A stretch of DNA of 64,000 nucleotides from Candidatus Omnitrophota bacterium (GCA_029568995.1 JAKPYU010000189.1:1-64000); one strand, 5' to 3'. Shown: positions 9,201-17,999, counted from the first letter of the stretch. Notes: generated by a model from the letters alone, not told the origin. Made by a program: numbers and translations.

Positions 9201-9850
9201 CGTCGGATAGAAATGTCCTCAATCCTGATTTCTCCTCCACCGACAGCGGCATGAAACTTCCCATCGCTGATTTCCAGATCCCCCAGAACATTCATGCAGA
9301 GGTCTTCGGCCACGGTCAGGATTCTGCGGAGATCGTCCGGATTGATTTCACGAGCGGGACCTTCGGGCTGTTCAGCCGCACCCCCTTGAATGGCGATATC
9401 CGGTTCGTCGATCTCGATGGCGACTCTTCGGCCCGCATCCGTCCGTTTCCAACCCACGTCGATGGCAGCGGCGGCGATCTTCAGTCCTTCCGAAAGCCCT
9501 GACAGGGAATGGAGTTCACGAAGGCCCACCTCCCCTTCGCCCAGCATGGACCACTTCAAAACCATCTTGCCTGCGCTCAGCCGTCTGGCCTCGCCTTCTT
9601 TGGGGGCAATCTCAACCGCCACGTTCAACAGAGAAGGTTGCAGAAATGGGGAAACGGCGGCCCCCTCCCATTCGGCTTTCACGCCACGGGAGGCAAGCTG
9701 TTTCCCGATCCATTCCTGACCCGATCCGGAGATCAGAAACCAATACATAACCAGATATCCGATCAGGTACAATCCCAGCAGAATCCCAACAAAGATCAGG
9801 AGGAATTTTCTGCCCCGCCGACTTAACGAAAAGAACTTTCTTCCGTCCAT
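6260..9850 (-). CDS. Giant AsmA/YhdP-like membrane-anchored protein
   Basis: 1196 aa. One N-terminal transmembrane helix (about residues 16-38: LIFVGILLGLYLIGYLVMYW) follows a basic cytoplasmic start. A very long periplasmic region of repeated short beta-strands comes next, as in AsmA/TamB/YhdP-type proteins that span the periplasm and carry lipids to the outer membrane. The C-terminal part (DMGQQASTRILMDRSEYSYG, LRAKLDQDRFFLWGK, and an IFP-VFHTVRIALNAPDRE segment) resembles the closing domain of the AsmA-like family. ATG is preceded by GAGGTGG. This implies a two-membrane cell. No operon partner is seen. Confidence 0.75.
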   Translation of the reverse strand: MDGRKFFSLSRRGRKFLLIFVGILLGLYLIGYLVMYWFLISGSGQEWIGKQLASRGVKAEWEGAAVSPFLQPSLLNVAVEIAPKEGEARRLSAGKMVLKWSMLGEGEVGLRELHSLSGLSEGLKIAAAAIDVGWKRTDAGRRVAIEIDEPDIAIQGGAAEQPEGPAREINPDDLRRILTVAEDLCMNVLGDLEISDGKFHAAVGGGEIRIEDISIRRDMKAERLHLVGTAKSSDGTKVELETRTQGFSSQDKGASFTLLTDGFGWLPGSFMPKWIPANLQSGVSCLATCPPTGPLDVLLRLGKPEAAQTPPGSISMQIASLSPFSAQTAINLNQIAFSSGQNTPPLRIASASGQVNIPVTQTGDISMNVFLDPFEYSRPGFHIKTRTGQLDLRSTIHPRTGIQKGTLKFSAEVDSLEAGERTLDVPRLSLSIGQITSAGWKAFTADRITFDAPGFCQIDGNLSGAVSPSLEIDGNLQSRKLPLDRLWNLAIPNAAAKDTPSGMADLEAKFSVQPAEKRLNLLVAIANLVVPSATSSASEVHINNQVFLRQEGSLAGSVSISAKQPKWEDFTVPEWDFSAQITRPNNTAPIEISDIQSSCNLFTLTGTAVANTDSKGVQSITYDLVLHLEDLAEFYSSAKQIWKNLKLEGLDFGGKADIQVRGEWIRERDWKASAQATLSESRLLAESREIPVQWENLNATLKVDAQSDSQGTIRAQTQTTLSDFAALLPSGLYLDAAGKRFDVSSDLEWIRKEGSTRFRSVDVMCPGGLAVHGEGSWTSNSRQLEATLTGSDLNAIYRELLQGLLAAKWPDAASLNVDGSARIEFAMAQDLEGVKSEGTLHATLNTAEMGNEIALQGISADLAAGLDAPGSSEPRLQARGPMRLSANRIQWGSETVEDLVLQPLIVDGDIEWKEPISLSLQGGNAKIGPVRITQPLSSHSLTQTSVQFHRKESVAESDNSDLLNKPSEVEARLSEVTISGDVLAATGDMQMGIFGGHAVISDIRVLQVFSSYPIWGGDISFERLDLAQVCDWLELGRIEGTVSGSVRDLQLLLGENIKPVSFDLDVESDPGTGTISREALKMIFDMGQQASTRILMDRSEYSYGRLGLRAKLDQDRFFLWGKFQDGEMYYFLEPPTLVERIFPPVFHTVRIALNAPDRELSFQDVWTRLRSQSFESPDIRISFLQKANPLKRLYPF

Positions 9851-10063
9851 GACAGACCACCTCTGTGAAGATTCCGGATACGACTATCCGTACTGAGTAT
9901 ACACCTTTCAGCCTTCTATTACTCAGTGAGAATGTAAATCGACACGGGAAGCCGGGTTGTGGTATCCGGATCGAACCGGTTCATGTCGCCGACTAAACAA
10001 CTCATGTTTGGCATTGGAGTTGCTATTGACCGTCTCAGGAGACGGAAAAAAGAGGAGAATATC

Positions 10064-11818
10064 ATGTCCACTGTCACGAATGTTGAATCGACTTCTCCCC
10101 GCCCCCCGTTTGTGCAGAAATCCTCATTTCAGCAATCCGGTGGGGCGTTTGAGAACACCCTGATTGCGGCGGCGGATTCGCAGCCGAGACGGAAGGGGCT
10201 GGCGGCTCCCGCTCCCGCCCGTGCCTCGGCCCTGGAACTGCCCCCGGCTTCCATCAATTTCAAACCGAAAACCACAACCTCCGCTCCGTCTTCCATCGGC
10301 CTGTTCCGACCGCTTCCTCTCGCGGGAAACACCCAGATATCCCCAACAATCATCGCGCAACCGGTCAGCCCGACCGCGACGCAGTCCGCACCGGTTACAG
10401 TCCCGCAGGCCGCATCGGAGGGATTGGCGGAACAGGTCATCTCCGACTACAAAGAATATCAACAACTGATGGACAGCAAGCCTCAGGCGAATCCCGTATC
10501 GTCTCAGGCTATATCCGAATCGGCGGATCTTCGACCGACTTCCCCCCTGCCGGCCTCGCCCGAAACGGCCATTCCGTACGGACAAGCCATGGCACAAAGT
10601 GAAGAAAGTTCCATTGTGCAGGAACCTTCCATCACAGCCTCTTTCCGGGAACCCAGGTCGCCATTTCCGATTCTCACTACTCCCGTCACCCCGACGACCC
10701 CTGCTGTATCGGTTGCCTCCTCCGCCCCGGTGACAGCGGCCGTTGCAGAGACTGAATCGCCACAACCGGTTCAGAAGACACCCATCGGGGAAGCCCTCGC
10801 TGCCTATAAAGATGAACAACTGCTCTCCAACGCCGGTGGGGACAACTACATCCGCAACGGCGAAACCATGGAGATCAATCCCGACTACGATCACACGCAG
10901 TTTTCCCAGCGCGTCGGCAAGGACCTGACCGACGCAAAAGAGAACCTGAAAGATGCCGTCGGCGATCTCTCGACCGGATCGATAACGCATTACCGGGATG
11001 AATCTGGCGAAATCCAGGCACGGAAACGTCCGGGCCTGTTTAAGACCTTGGGCAATTTCGGCAAAGACATCGCCAGCGGACTCACCCTGGGGATCTATCG
11101 TCCCAACGGCGACGAGGCTCCAACGGGGCTTAGCCGCGTAACGTATCCGTTCAAGAAAGTCTTTGTGGACGGGGTAATGAAGGACCTGGTCATTGGTGTG
11201 CCGAACAGCCTGATCCATGCCGGGGAGCACACCACCCTGGCGGCCCTGAACACCGGCGAAGCGTTGCCGGATGCCACCATCGGGACCGCCCCCGCCGGAA
11301 GGCAACTGACCACATCGACATTCGACAATACCCAGGTCGGCGCGAGCTACGTCGCTGATGTAATGCCCTCCGGTGAAGCGTGGGGACGGGTCGGTGCCGC
11401 CGGACAGGACGGAAATTGGGGAATGCCGATTGCCACCAACTGGAAGGCCTCGGAGTACAACACTACAGATCCGCGATTCCTTGGTGTTCGCAATACCGGA
11501 TTTCGGAAAGGCATTGAGACCATCGGGACGTTGGGGATGGGAGCTGCTGTCGCCGCTGCAAACGCTCCTGTGGCTGCCGTGGCCGGTGTAGCAGCCATGA
11601 ATCCGGGCACGAGCGAAATCCCTTCAGAGGAGCTCATTCAGAAAGAGCCTTCTTCACCCATGCCCTCTCCGGCGGAAATGGACCCCGAACTGGCTGCCGC
11701 CCTCGAAGCCCTCTACAAGGCGCGAGAAAAGCAGGCTCCGGGATTCACACAAACCGATTCCTCGTTTACGGCTTCCGCTGCCGCCAATCGACGGCCGAAA
11801 CTCTGGCAAAATCCATAA
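10064..11818 (+). CDS. Unrecognised Pro/Ala/Ser-rich protein
   Basis: 584 aa from ATG at 10064, preceded by AGAGGAG at a good distance; the longer frame upstream has no better signal. Residues 1-275 are low-complexity Pro/Ala/Ser/Thr with no signal peptide or membrane helix. Two short segments inside it resemble each other (QVISDYKEYQQLM and EALAAYKDEQLLS). The C-terminal half is more ordered: RPGLFKTLGNFGKDIASGLT, FVDGVMKDLVIGVPNSLIHA, then a Gly/Ala-rich hydrophobic stretch near GTLGMGAAVAAANAPVAAVA (about residues 490-525). I do not recognise the family. It is a single-gene unit ending in a strong terminator. A structural or surface role is possible, but nothing shows it. Confidence 0.7.
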   Translation: MSTVTNVESTSPRPPFVQKSSFQQSGGAFENTLIAAADSQPRRKGLAAPAPARASALELPPASINFKPKTTTSAPSSIGLFRPLPLAGNTQISPTIIAQPVSPTATQSAPVTVPQAASEGLAEQVISDYKEYQQLMDSKPQANPVSSQAISESADLRPTSPLPASPETAIPYGQAMAQSEESSIVQEPSITASFREPRSPFPILTTPVTPTTPAVSVASSAPVTAAVAETESPQPVQKTPIGEALAAYKDEQLLSNAGGDNYIRNGETMEINPDYDHTQFSQRVGKDLTDAKENLKDAVGDLSTGSITHYRDESGEIQARKRPGLFKTLGNFGKDIASGLTLGIYRPNGDEAPTGLSRVTYPFKKVFVDGVMKDLVIGVPNSLIHAGEHTTLAALNTGEALPDATIGTAPAGRQLTTSTFDNTQVGASYVADVMPSGEAWGRVGAAGQDGNWGMPIATNWKASEYNTTDPRFLGVRNTGFRKGIETIGTLGMGAAVAAANAPVAAVAGVAAMNPGTSEIPSEELIQKEPSSPMPSPAEMDPELAAALEALYKAREKQAPGFTQTDSSFTASAAANRRPKLWQNP

Positions 11819-11841
11819 GACCATCGTTCGTTTGAACAACG

Positions 11842-11872
11842 AAACCGCCGGGGAAACCTTGGCGGTTTTTTT
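11842..11872 (+). terminator. Rho-independent terminator
   Basis: The perfect stem AACCGCC/GGCGGTT (11843-11849 with 11861-11867), loop of 11 bases, runs into a T-tract. It begins 25 bases after the stop of the 584-aa gene and separates it from the thioredoxin-NHL gene. Confidence 0.85.
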
Positions 11873-11942
11873 GATTGTACATTGGATTGAGTCGGTACAT
11901 TTGTAGAATATGCGGTATTCGGACTGAAAGGGATCACATCGG

Positions 11943-13826
11943 ATGTCTCTCAGAACAATCAAAGCGCCGGAACTGCCCGATGGGCATACATGGTTCAACA
12001 CGGAGCGCCCTCTCCGGTTCGGAGCGGAGTTGAAAGGCCACGTGGTTCTTCTGGATTTCTGGACTTACTGCTGTATCAACTGCATGCACATCTTGCCGGA
12101 ACTGGCGGAATTGGAGCGGGAGTATCGAGACAGACCGTTCGTTGTTATCGGAGTGCACTCGGCGAAATTCGAAAACGAGACTGTACCGGAAAATGTGCGA
12201 ATGGCCATTCTCCGGTATGGAATCGAGCATCCGGTCGTTGTGGATCGGGATTTCATGATCTGGCATTCCTATGCAGTCCGCGCATGGCCTACGCTGGTGC
12301 TGGTAGACCCGGAGGGATATGTCGCTCTGGCGATGTCCGGTGAGGGGCATCTCTCCATGCTGGATGATGCAATCCGCTCCCTGCTGGAGCAGCACCATCA
12401 GAAAGGGACATTGGCCGCTCAGCCTCTCACACTCCGGCGGGAATCGCAGGTCAGTGCCGCGTCGGGACTGTTGTTTCCCGGCAAAATCCTGACGGATATC
12501 GAGAACGGGCGCATCTTCATTGCCGATTCAGGCCATCATCGGATTGTCGTCGCCGATCTGACTGGAACTGTTCTGTTTACCATCGGAAGCGGGAAACAGG
12601 GATTGAAAGATGGTGAATTCTCAGAAGCACAGTTCAATCACCCCCAGGGAATGGCACTTCTGGACTCCATCCTGTATATCGCCGATACCGAGAACCACTG
12701 CCTCCATGCCGCCGATCTTCAACAAAAGGTCCTGACCACGGTCAGCGGAACGGGTGTGAAGGTGTTCGATTTCAAAGGTGGTGGACTCGGAACAAAACAA
12801 CCTCTCAATTCGCCCTGGGATGTCGCAGTCGTCGGAGATGTCCTATATATTGCCATGGCGGGATCGCACCAGATCTGGACTTACGATCCGAAGACGCAGA
12901 TCGCAGAGGCGTTCGCCGGGACCGGTCAAGAGAACATCATTGACGCGCATCGAACCCGTGCAGCGCTGGCTCAACCGTCCGGTCTCTGTGTCCAGGATCG
13001 TTACCTCTATTTTGCGGATTCCGAGGTCAGCGCCATTCGTGCGCTGGACCTTGACCAAGGCACAATCCGTACCCTGGTTGGGAAAGGCTTGTTCGAATTC
13101 GGAGACGTCGATGGCGACCGAAATGCCGCACGGCTCCAGCATCCGCTTGGTGTCGCTGCCTGGAAAGACACTCTGCTTGTGGCAGATACGTACAACCACA
13201 AGATCAAACAAGTAGATCCTCAAGACGGCGGCGCGAAAACTCTGTTTGGCACAGGAAGATCCGGGCTGGGCTTTCCCGGCAAGGAATCGGCTTTCTATGA
13301 ACCCGGCGGCCTGACCGTACTTGGAAATCTTCTATTCGTCGCCGATACGAACAATCATCGGATTGTCCGCGTGGATTTGTCCAACAGGGAATGGAGCGTT
13401 TTTCAATTGAAATGGACCAAGAAGGTCGAGAACAACAGCACTTCCCGCGAACTACTCTCGGAAATTGTTATCGCGCCCGGCCTGGTGGAAATGGAAGTGG
13501 ACATCGTTCTGCCCCCCGACGCGGAATTGACTCCCGACTATCCGATACACCTTCACGTTGAGGGTGGCCCCATTCTGGTCGAGAACGCAGCACGGGATCT
13601 CCGGTTTGATTCTCCCGCACTCCCTCTCCAATGCGAAATCCAGGTGACTGACGCGGCGACAACCGGCACCTTGCTTGTGGACCTGGATTTCGGCTATTGC
13701 CTGAAGAAGAACGGAGTATGCATTCCCTCACAGATGGGATGGATCCTCCCGATTCGACTGCACCCGGATGGGAAGACACACATTCCTCTCACCGCCTCGT
13801 TTATCGATTCCGGCTCCCAGCAGTAG
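11943..13826 (+). CDS. Thioredoxin-NHL repeat protein (NHLRC2-like)
   Basis: 627 aa. Residues 1-150 are a thioredoxin/TlpA-like domain with WTYCCINCMH; the redox pair is C44-I-N-C47, preceded by C43. Residues about 160-480 are an NHL beta-propeller with repeated blades such as GRIFIADSGHHRIVVADLTG, LYIADTENHCLHAAD, LLVADTYNHKIKQVD and LFVADTNNHRIVRVD. A C-terminal beta domain (about 500-627) follows, as in animal and bacterial NHLRC2 proteins. There is no signal peptide, so it is probably cytoplasmic. The biochemical role of this family is not settled. The gene has its own region downstream of a terminator. Confidence 0.9.
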   Translation: MSLRTIKAPELPDGHTWFNTERPLRFGAELKGHVVLLDFWTYCCINCMHILPELAELEREYRDRPFVVIGVHSAKFENETVPENVRMAILRYGIEHPVVVDRDFMIWHSYAVRAWPTLVLVDPEGYVALAMSGEGHLSMLDDAIRSLLEQHHQKGTLAAQPLTLRRESQVSAASGLLFPGKILTDIENGRIFIADSGHHRIVVADLTGTVLFTIGSGKQGLKDGEFSEAQFNHPQGMALLDSILYIADTENHCLHAADLQQKVLTTVSGTGVKVFDFKGGGLGTKQPLNSPWDVAVVGDVLYIAMAGSHQIWTYDPKTQIAEAFAGTGQENIIDAHRTRAALAQPSGLCVQDRYLYFADSEVSAIRALDLDQGTIRTLVGKGLFEFGDVDGDRNAARLQHPLGVAAWKDTLLVADTYNHKIKQVDPQDGGAKTLFGTGRSGLGFPGKESAFYEPGGLTVLGNLLFVADTNNHRIVRVDLSNREWSVFQLKWTKKVENNSTSRELLSEIVIAPGLVEMEVDIVLPPDAELTPDYPIHLHVEGGPILVENAARDLRFDSPALPLQCEIQVTDAATTGTLLVDLDFGYCLKKNGVCIPSQMGWILPIRLHPDGKTHIPLTASFIDSGSQQ

Positions 13827-13881
13827 ACACATCCGCTCGGAACCCGCACAATAATACAAATCTGTAGAAGGCAGGACTCGT

Positions 13882-14817
13882 ATGTCCCGGATTTCTCTGC
13901 CCTGTATGGTTCTGTTGTGGGGCTGGACTCTAACCGGATGCAGTGTTGCCGAAAAACAAATCCCCGGCACTCATGCGGCGTCCCTGGATCTGGCCTCCCC
14001 GGTCGCGGTTCTTCCGTTTGTCTGGAATGAGGCGGTCAAACCAAAAGACCGGGAGAGCCTTACGGATCTTCCCCAGCTTGCTCGCTCGATTTTCGCAGAA
14101 TCCTTCGCAACCCTGCCTTATGAGGACATGGACCAGGCGGTCGTTCTCAAGAAAATCCAGGATGCCGAATTTCTGGAGGAGAACCGCTGGCAGGCAATGA
14201 AATCCGGCGATTTGGCGTCCACCATCGGCGCAGGAACACTGGTGGAGGGCGAGATCACGAAGGCTTCTCTGGGCAGAGGCGGCCTCTGGAGCAGCACGGT
14301 TTTCGGCATTCGCATTTCACTCGTTGACGCAAAAACGGAAACTCTGCATTGGCAGGGAACAGCGGAATCCAAACGCTACGGCGGGATTCTGTATCACGCC
14401 GGGCAGGCGACCGAACTCCTTTCCGAACTGTCGAGCAAAGAGGCGCAACGTCGGCAAGTACTGCAAACCATCATCCGGGATGCCGTCCGCAAAATCCTGA
14501 TGACTCTTCCACCGCCTGCAAACCTGGAGATTCTTACACCAGCGATTGAGACCCACCGGGTGGACATTCAACCCGGTCCACCGAAGGAAATCCTCGTTGA
14601 AATACGGGGTACGCCCGATTGTATCGGTACATTCGATATCGGATCGTTCCGGCGATTCATCCCGCTTTGGGAAGTGGAAAGCGGTGTCTATCGGGGCGGC
14701 TATATCGCCCAACCGAACGACTCTGCTGAAAGGCAGGAAGTACGGATTCGTCTGGAATCCCGCCTGGGCGTGGCCACGGTAAAGCAAGTGGAACAGGAGT
14801 CGGTGACACTGCCATGA
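13882..14817 (+). CDS. Exported lipoprotein, first of a paralogous pair
   Basis: 311 aa. The signal ends in the lipobox LTGC (Cys20), so it should be lipid-anchored. The body resembles small envelope lipoproteins with an alpha/beta core: VAVLPFVWNEAV at the start, then AGTLVEGEITKASLGRGGLW and RISLVDAKTETLHWQG. The C-terminal 70 residues (GTPDCIGTFDIGSFRRFIPL, ESGVYRGGYIA) form a separate beta domain that is repeated in the next gene. The stop overlaps the next start by ATGA. I infer a two-subunit envelope complex; GNA1162/LpoB-like folds are a possible comparison but not established. Confidence 0.7.
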   Translation: MSRISLPCMVLLWGWTLTGCSVAEKQIPGTHAASLDLASPVAVLPFVWNEAVKPKDRESLTDLPQLARSIFAESFATLPYEDMDQAVVLKKIQDAEFLEENRWQAMKSGDLASTIGAGTLVEGEITKASLGRGGLWSSTVFGIRISLVDAKTETLHWQGTAESKRYGGILYHAGQATELLSELSSKEAQRRQVLQTIIRDAVRKILMTLPPPANLEILTPAIETHRVDIQPGPPKEILVEIRGTPDCIGTFDIGSFRRFIPLWEVESGVYRGGYIAQPNDSAERQEVRIRLESRLGVATVKQVEQESVTLP

Positions 14818-15812
14818 AGATTCTTATTCGAATCCATTGTGTCCTGTTCGTCGCCTTGATGTGCATTCCGCTGAGTCCCGTTTATGCTTCTGTTTCGAAG
14901 AAAGTGATTGTCGCTCCCAAGGTCGATTTCAGCGGGCCTGTTCGGGTGGCGCTCTTGCCGATGGAGGCGAAGGAGAGTTGGGAAGACGGCTCGCAACATA
15001 CCCGCCGTGCCTTCTATGGCGAGCTGCTGGAAATCCCGGAATTTCGCCTGATGGAACCCGCTGCGGTTGACCGCCTTCTTGAGCAGAAAGGTCTTCTTCA
15101 GGAGAACCGTTGGAGCAAGGAAGATCCGGAGATTCTCGCGGATTTGCTCAATGTGGATTTTCTGATTTATCCCCGCCTGACTGCCTGGACACAGCGGTAT
15201 TTCCTTCTGCAGTCGCAGACCTCCGTTGCTGTCCGCGCATTCATGGTCGATGGACACACCGGCGACCGGGTTTGGGAGGCAGAATCGAAAGCCAAATTCC
15301 AGAAAGGTCTGACCGGGATTCCGACTGGCGGGGCGGCACTGGCCCTGGAGCCTCTGCGCGGCATGAGCAAGCGGTTCTTATATGAATGTGCCTTTGATGC
15401 TGCACATGGACTATGGGAATGCCTTGTGCCGCAGCCATCGGAGGAGCAACAGACAAAAAAATCCGGTGGACAAGTCAACTCGAAATCTTCGCGACAGAAG
15501 AAACAGACGGATGCTCAACCGGAATCGGTGGAATCCGCCTTGGCAATCACCTCTGTGGATGCTGTCTCGGAAGAGAATGTGCTGACTGTAACCCTTGATG
15601 GAACAGCGGACTGTACGGCATCGTTCTTCTCTGGTGATATGAATCGCTTGTTTCCACTCACTGAAATCGCTTCGGGCCGATATCGGGGACAATATCGAAT
15701 CCCTCCGGGAATTGCACTTTCTCCTGCCCAGGTGGAGGTTCGTCTTGTCTGTCCGGACGGCCGTGCCGTGATCGGGCGAGTGGAACAGGCCGACAATGTG
15801 AAATCCCAATAG
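14814..15812 (+). CDS. Exported protein, second of a paralogous pair
   Basis: 332 aa with an ordinary signal peptide (MKILIRIHCVLFVALMCIPL, cleavage likely after VYA). Its opening, VRVALLPMEAKESWEDGSQH, parallels VAVLPFVWNEAVKPKDR in the upstream lipoprotein, and both contain LQENRW/LEENRW. The C-terminal domain GTADCTASFFSGDMNRLFPL followed by SGRYRGQY matches GTPDC, FRRFIPL and SGVYRGGY of the partner. A Ser/Lys/Gln-rich linker separates the two parts (about residues 200-240). The ATGA overlap with the upstream gene indicates translational coupling. The function is unknown. Confidence 0.72.
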   Translation: MKILIRIHCVLFVALMCIPLSPVYASVSKKVIVAPKVDFSGPVRVALLPMEAKESWEDGSQHTRRAFYGELLEIPEFRLMEPAAVDRLLEQKGLLQENRWSKEDPEILADLLNVDFLIYPRLTAWTQRYFLLQSQTSVAVRAFMVDGHTGDRVWEAESKAKFQKGLTGIPTGGAALALEPLRGMSKRFLYECAFDAAHGLWECLVPQPSEEQQTKKSGGQVNSKSSRQKKQTDAQPESVESALAITSVDAVSEENVLTVTLDGTADCTASFFSGDMNRLFPLTEIASGRYRGQYRIPPGIALSPAQVEVRLVCPDGRAVIGRVEQADNVKSQ

Positions 15813-15830
15813 AATGGCTTGTTTCGTTTT

Positions 15831-17963
15831 ATGAATCCCATCGAAAAATACATCGGTTGCCTGGTCGGGCTTGCCATCGGTGATGCGTTCGGGTCGGGCG
15901 CTCCATCTCATGGCTCGGATCAATCCAAGACTCCATCGGATCGTTCCCAGGGCATCCTGCCGGGCGGATTTCTTCTGTATAACTCAGACACACAACGCGC
16001 CTTGCTGTTGGCGGAGTCCCTGACGGAGTGCGAGGAACCCAACCCGGAGGATTTGTGTGCCCGTTTTCTGCGCATGTCGGAAGGTCCGAGACATCTGCCG
16101 CTGGGGAGTTTCCGACGATCGGGGCGGAACTTCCGCATGTCGCTCGACAAACTGAAAGCGGATTGGGCCTGGGATCAGTCGGGGGCGGACTCGCCCGGAA
16201 TTGGCACAGCGGCCCGAATCGCACCCCTGGGATTGATCGCTGAAGATCGGACCGAATTGATCGAGCAGACCATTCGCCTGTCCCTGCCGACCCATCGCGA
16301 TCCGAGAGCAATTGCGGCAGCGGTTGCGATTGCGTTTCTAATCTTTGATGAGATTTGTGGACAGGGGGAACCAGGTGAGACCGGCCCGGCCATGCGACTG
16401 CGGCGAACCGTGGAAACCGTGCTGGAAGCCGAAAACCGCATGGAGCGGGAATATCGCAACCGGATCACGCTGGATTCTTCGCCGTTCCTGCATCAGATGT
16501 CGGAAATGGTAAAGGTTGTGGAGACCTGCCTGGACCTGGATCGGGAGACTGCGCTGGAACAAATCGCAGAGCGGGCATCCGCTCTGTTCGGACATCCGGT
16601 TTCGGCTTCAACGGGATTGTCCCTTGCCGGGGTTTCGTCGGCGATCTGGTTTGCGATGAGCCAGGCATTCGACTTCCAGGCCGCTATCACCGAAATCCTC
16701 CATACGCGAGCCGATGCAGGAAGCATCGGTACAATTGTGGGAGCGATTTGTGGCTGTATTCGCCCCGATACGATTCCTGCCGAGTGGAAGGATCTTCTGA
16801 TCAACGTGGACCAGATTGTCCTTCGCGCAAAAGCACTGGCCGGTCTGGAAATCCCCGGGGACTTGTTGCGCGACTTCCGCCGGTTCGAGCAGACCTGTAC
16901 CGAACAGTTTCACTTTCACCGGAAAACCCACCGAACACCGTTGCGGGCCTATTCGGAGGTGACAGCGGAGGATGATCGGGTTTTCGGTATTCGTGTCATC
17001 TCCGGACGCTCGGGGGATCCTTGCGTTTTCTTCTTTGATGGAAACCTGGATCTATGCGGACTGTTCGATCTGGGACGCACGTTCCCGCTTCGTCCTCCCG
17101 ATATACGCCGCATGGACTACCTGTTTGTCACGCACAGTCATATCGACCATTTCATTGGATTCGATCACATACTTCGCCATTCGCTCAACCGCCCGAACCT
17201 GCTCCATGTTTTCGGCCCGCCGCATATTGCCGCGCAGGTCCAACACCGCTTGCGAAGCTATATCTGGAATCTGCGGCGTTCGCTTCGATTGGATATTCGG
17301 ATTCATGAGATCGACGAGTCAACCATCACCGTCTCGAATATCTCGATGCAGACAGCGTTTGCACACCGCGATGAGGAGGACTCGCATCCGCATCAGGGAG
17401 TCATTTTTGAAACGGAACGATTCTTATTTCGGGCGGCAACTCTGCGCCACGGAATGCCGTGCCTGGGATACGCCATTGAGGAACCGGCCTCTGTCCGAGT
17501 CGATAAAGACCGCCTGGAATCTTCGGGATTGCACCCTGGCCCGTGGTTGAACGTGCTCAAGACAGCTTGGCGTTCCGGTACCCTGGATGAAACCGCGCTG
17601 GATATTCGTGGCAGGGAGTATCCCGCGCGGTCGTTGGCCCAGGACTTACTGGTGGAGCATCCGGGAAGGAAAGTCGCTTATGTGGTGGATACCGCGTATA
17701 CCGATGAAACACGGGTACGCATTGTCGAACTGGCGCGTCATGCCGACCTGTTTCTCTGTGAGGCCGCCTTTTCCCAGCAACTGGATGCGGACCAGGCCAA
17801 ACGCAAATTCCATCTCACCGCGTTTCAAGCCGGAACCCTCGCCAGGGAAGCCGACGTGAAACGTCTGCACATCTTCCATTTCTCCCGCCGCTATCAGACA
17901 AGACCGATGATCCTGATCCGGGAAGCCAAACAAGCCGCCGGGGGAATTGAAGTGACGTATTGA
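15831..17963 (+). CDS. ADP-ribosylglycohydrolase-like / RNase Z-like MBL fusion
   Basis: 710 aa from ATG at 15831 (a TTG four codons upstream is the alternative). Residues 1-340 look like the ADP-ribosylglycohydrolase family (GCLVGLAIGDAFGSG, PGIGTAARIAPLGL). The metal-binding motifs are altered: the usual S/T-D-D-T is N51-S-D53-T, and the usual G-D-x-D-T is A294-D-A-G-S. Residues about 370-710 are a metallo-beta-lactamase of the RNase Z kind: THSHIDH (H435, H437, D439, H440), D620 in VVDTAYT, H661 in KFHLT and H683 in HFSRRY. The MBL zinc ligands are therefore complete while the hydrolase site looks degenerate. The gene is six bases short of being contiguous with the upstream pair. Confidence 0.8.
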   Translation: MNPIEKYIGCLVGLAIGDAFGSGAPSHGSDQSKTPSDRSQGILPGGFLLYNSDTQRALLLAESLTECEEPNPEDLCARFLRMSEGPRHLPLGSFRRSGRNFRMSLDKLKADWAWDQSGADSPGIGTAARIAPLGLIAEDRTELIEQTIRLSLPTHRDPRAIAAAVAIAFLIFDEICGQGEPGETGPAMRLRRTVETVLEAENRMEREYRNRITLDSSPFLHQMSEMVKVVETCLDLDRETALEQIAERASALFGHPVSASTGLSLAGVSSAIWFAMSQAFDFQAAITEILHTRADAGSIGTIVGAICGCIRPDTIPAEWKDLLINVDQIVLRAKALAGLEIPGDLLRDFRRFEQTCTEQFHFHRKTHRTPLRAYSEVTAEDDRVFGIRVISGRSGDPCVFFFDGNLDLCGLFDLGRTFPLRPPDIRRMDYLFVTHSHIDHFIGFDHILRHSLNRPNLLHVFGPPHIAAQVQHRLRSYIWNLRRSLRLDIRIHEIDESTITVSNISMQTAFAHRDEEDSHPHQGVIFETERFLFRAATLRHGMPCLGYAIEEPASVRVDKDRLESSGLHPGPWLNVLKTAWRSGTLDETALDIRGREYPARSLAQDLLVEHPGRKVAYVVDTAYTDETRVRIVELARHADLFLCEAAFSQQLDADQAKRKFHLTAFQAGTLAREADVKRLHIFHFSRRYQTRPMILIREAKQAAGGIEVTY

Positions 17964-17975
17964 ACGGAAGGGTGA

Positions 17976-17991
17976 GGCTCCTGCCGAGCCG
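17976..17991 (+). repeat. Dispersed 16-bp repeat, copy 1
   Basis: GGCTCCTGCCGAGCCG lies 13 bases after the stop of the fusion gene and recurs exactly at 57903-57918, where a matching inverted arm makes a 14-bp hairpin. Here the inverted arm is missing or short (GCTCGG follows). Confidence 0.6.
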
Positions 17992-17999
17992 CTCGGATC

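Noticed and set aside
10124-11305. 393-codon minus-strand frame opposite the 584-aa gene
   Set aside because: It is Gly/Arg-rich as expected for the complement of a Pro/Ala-rich gene, and the plus strand has the ribosome site and terminator.
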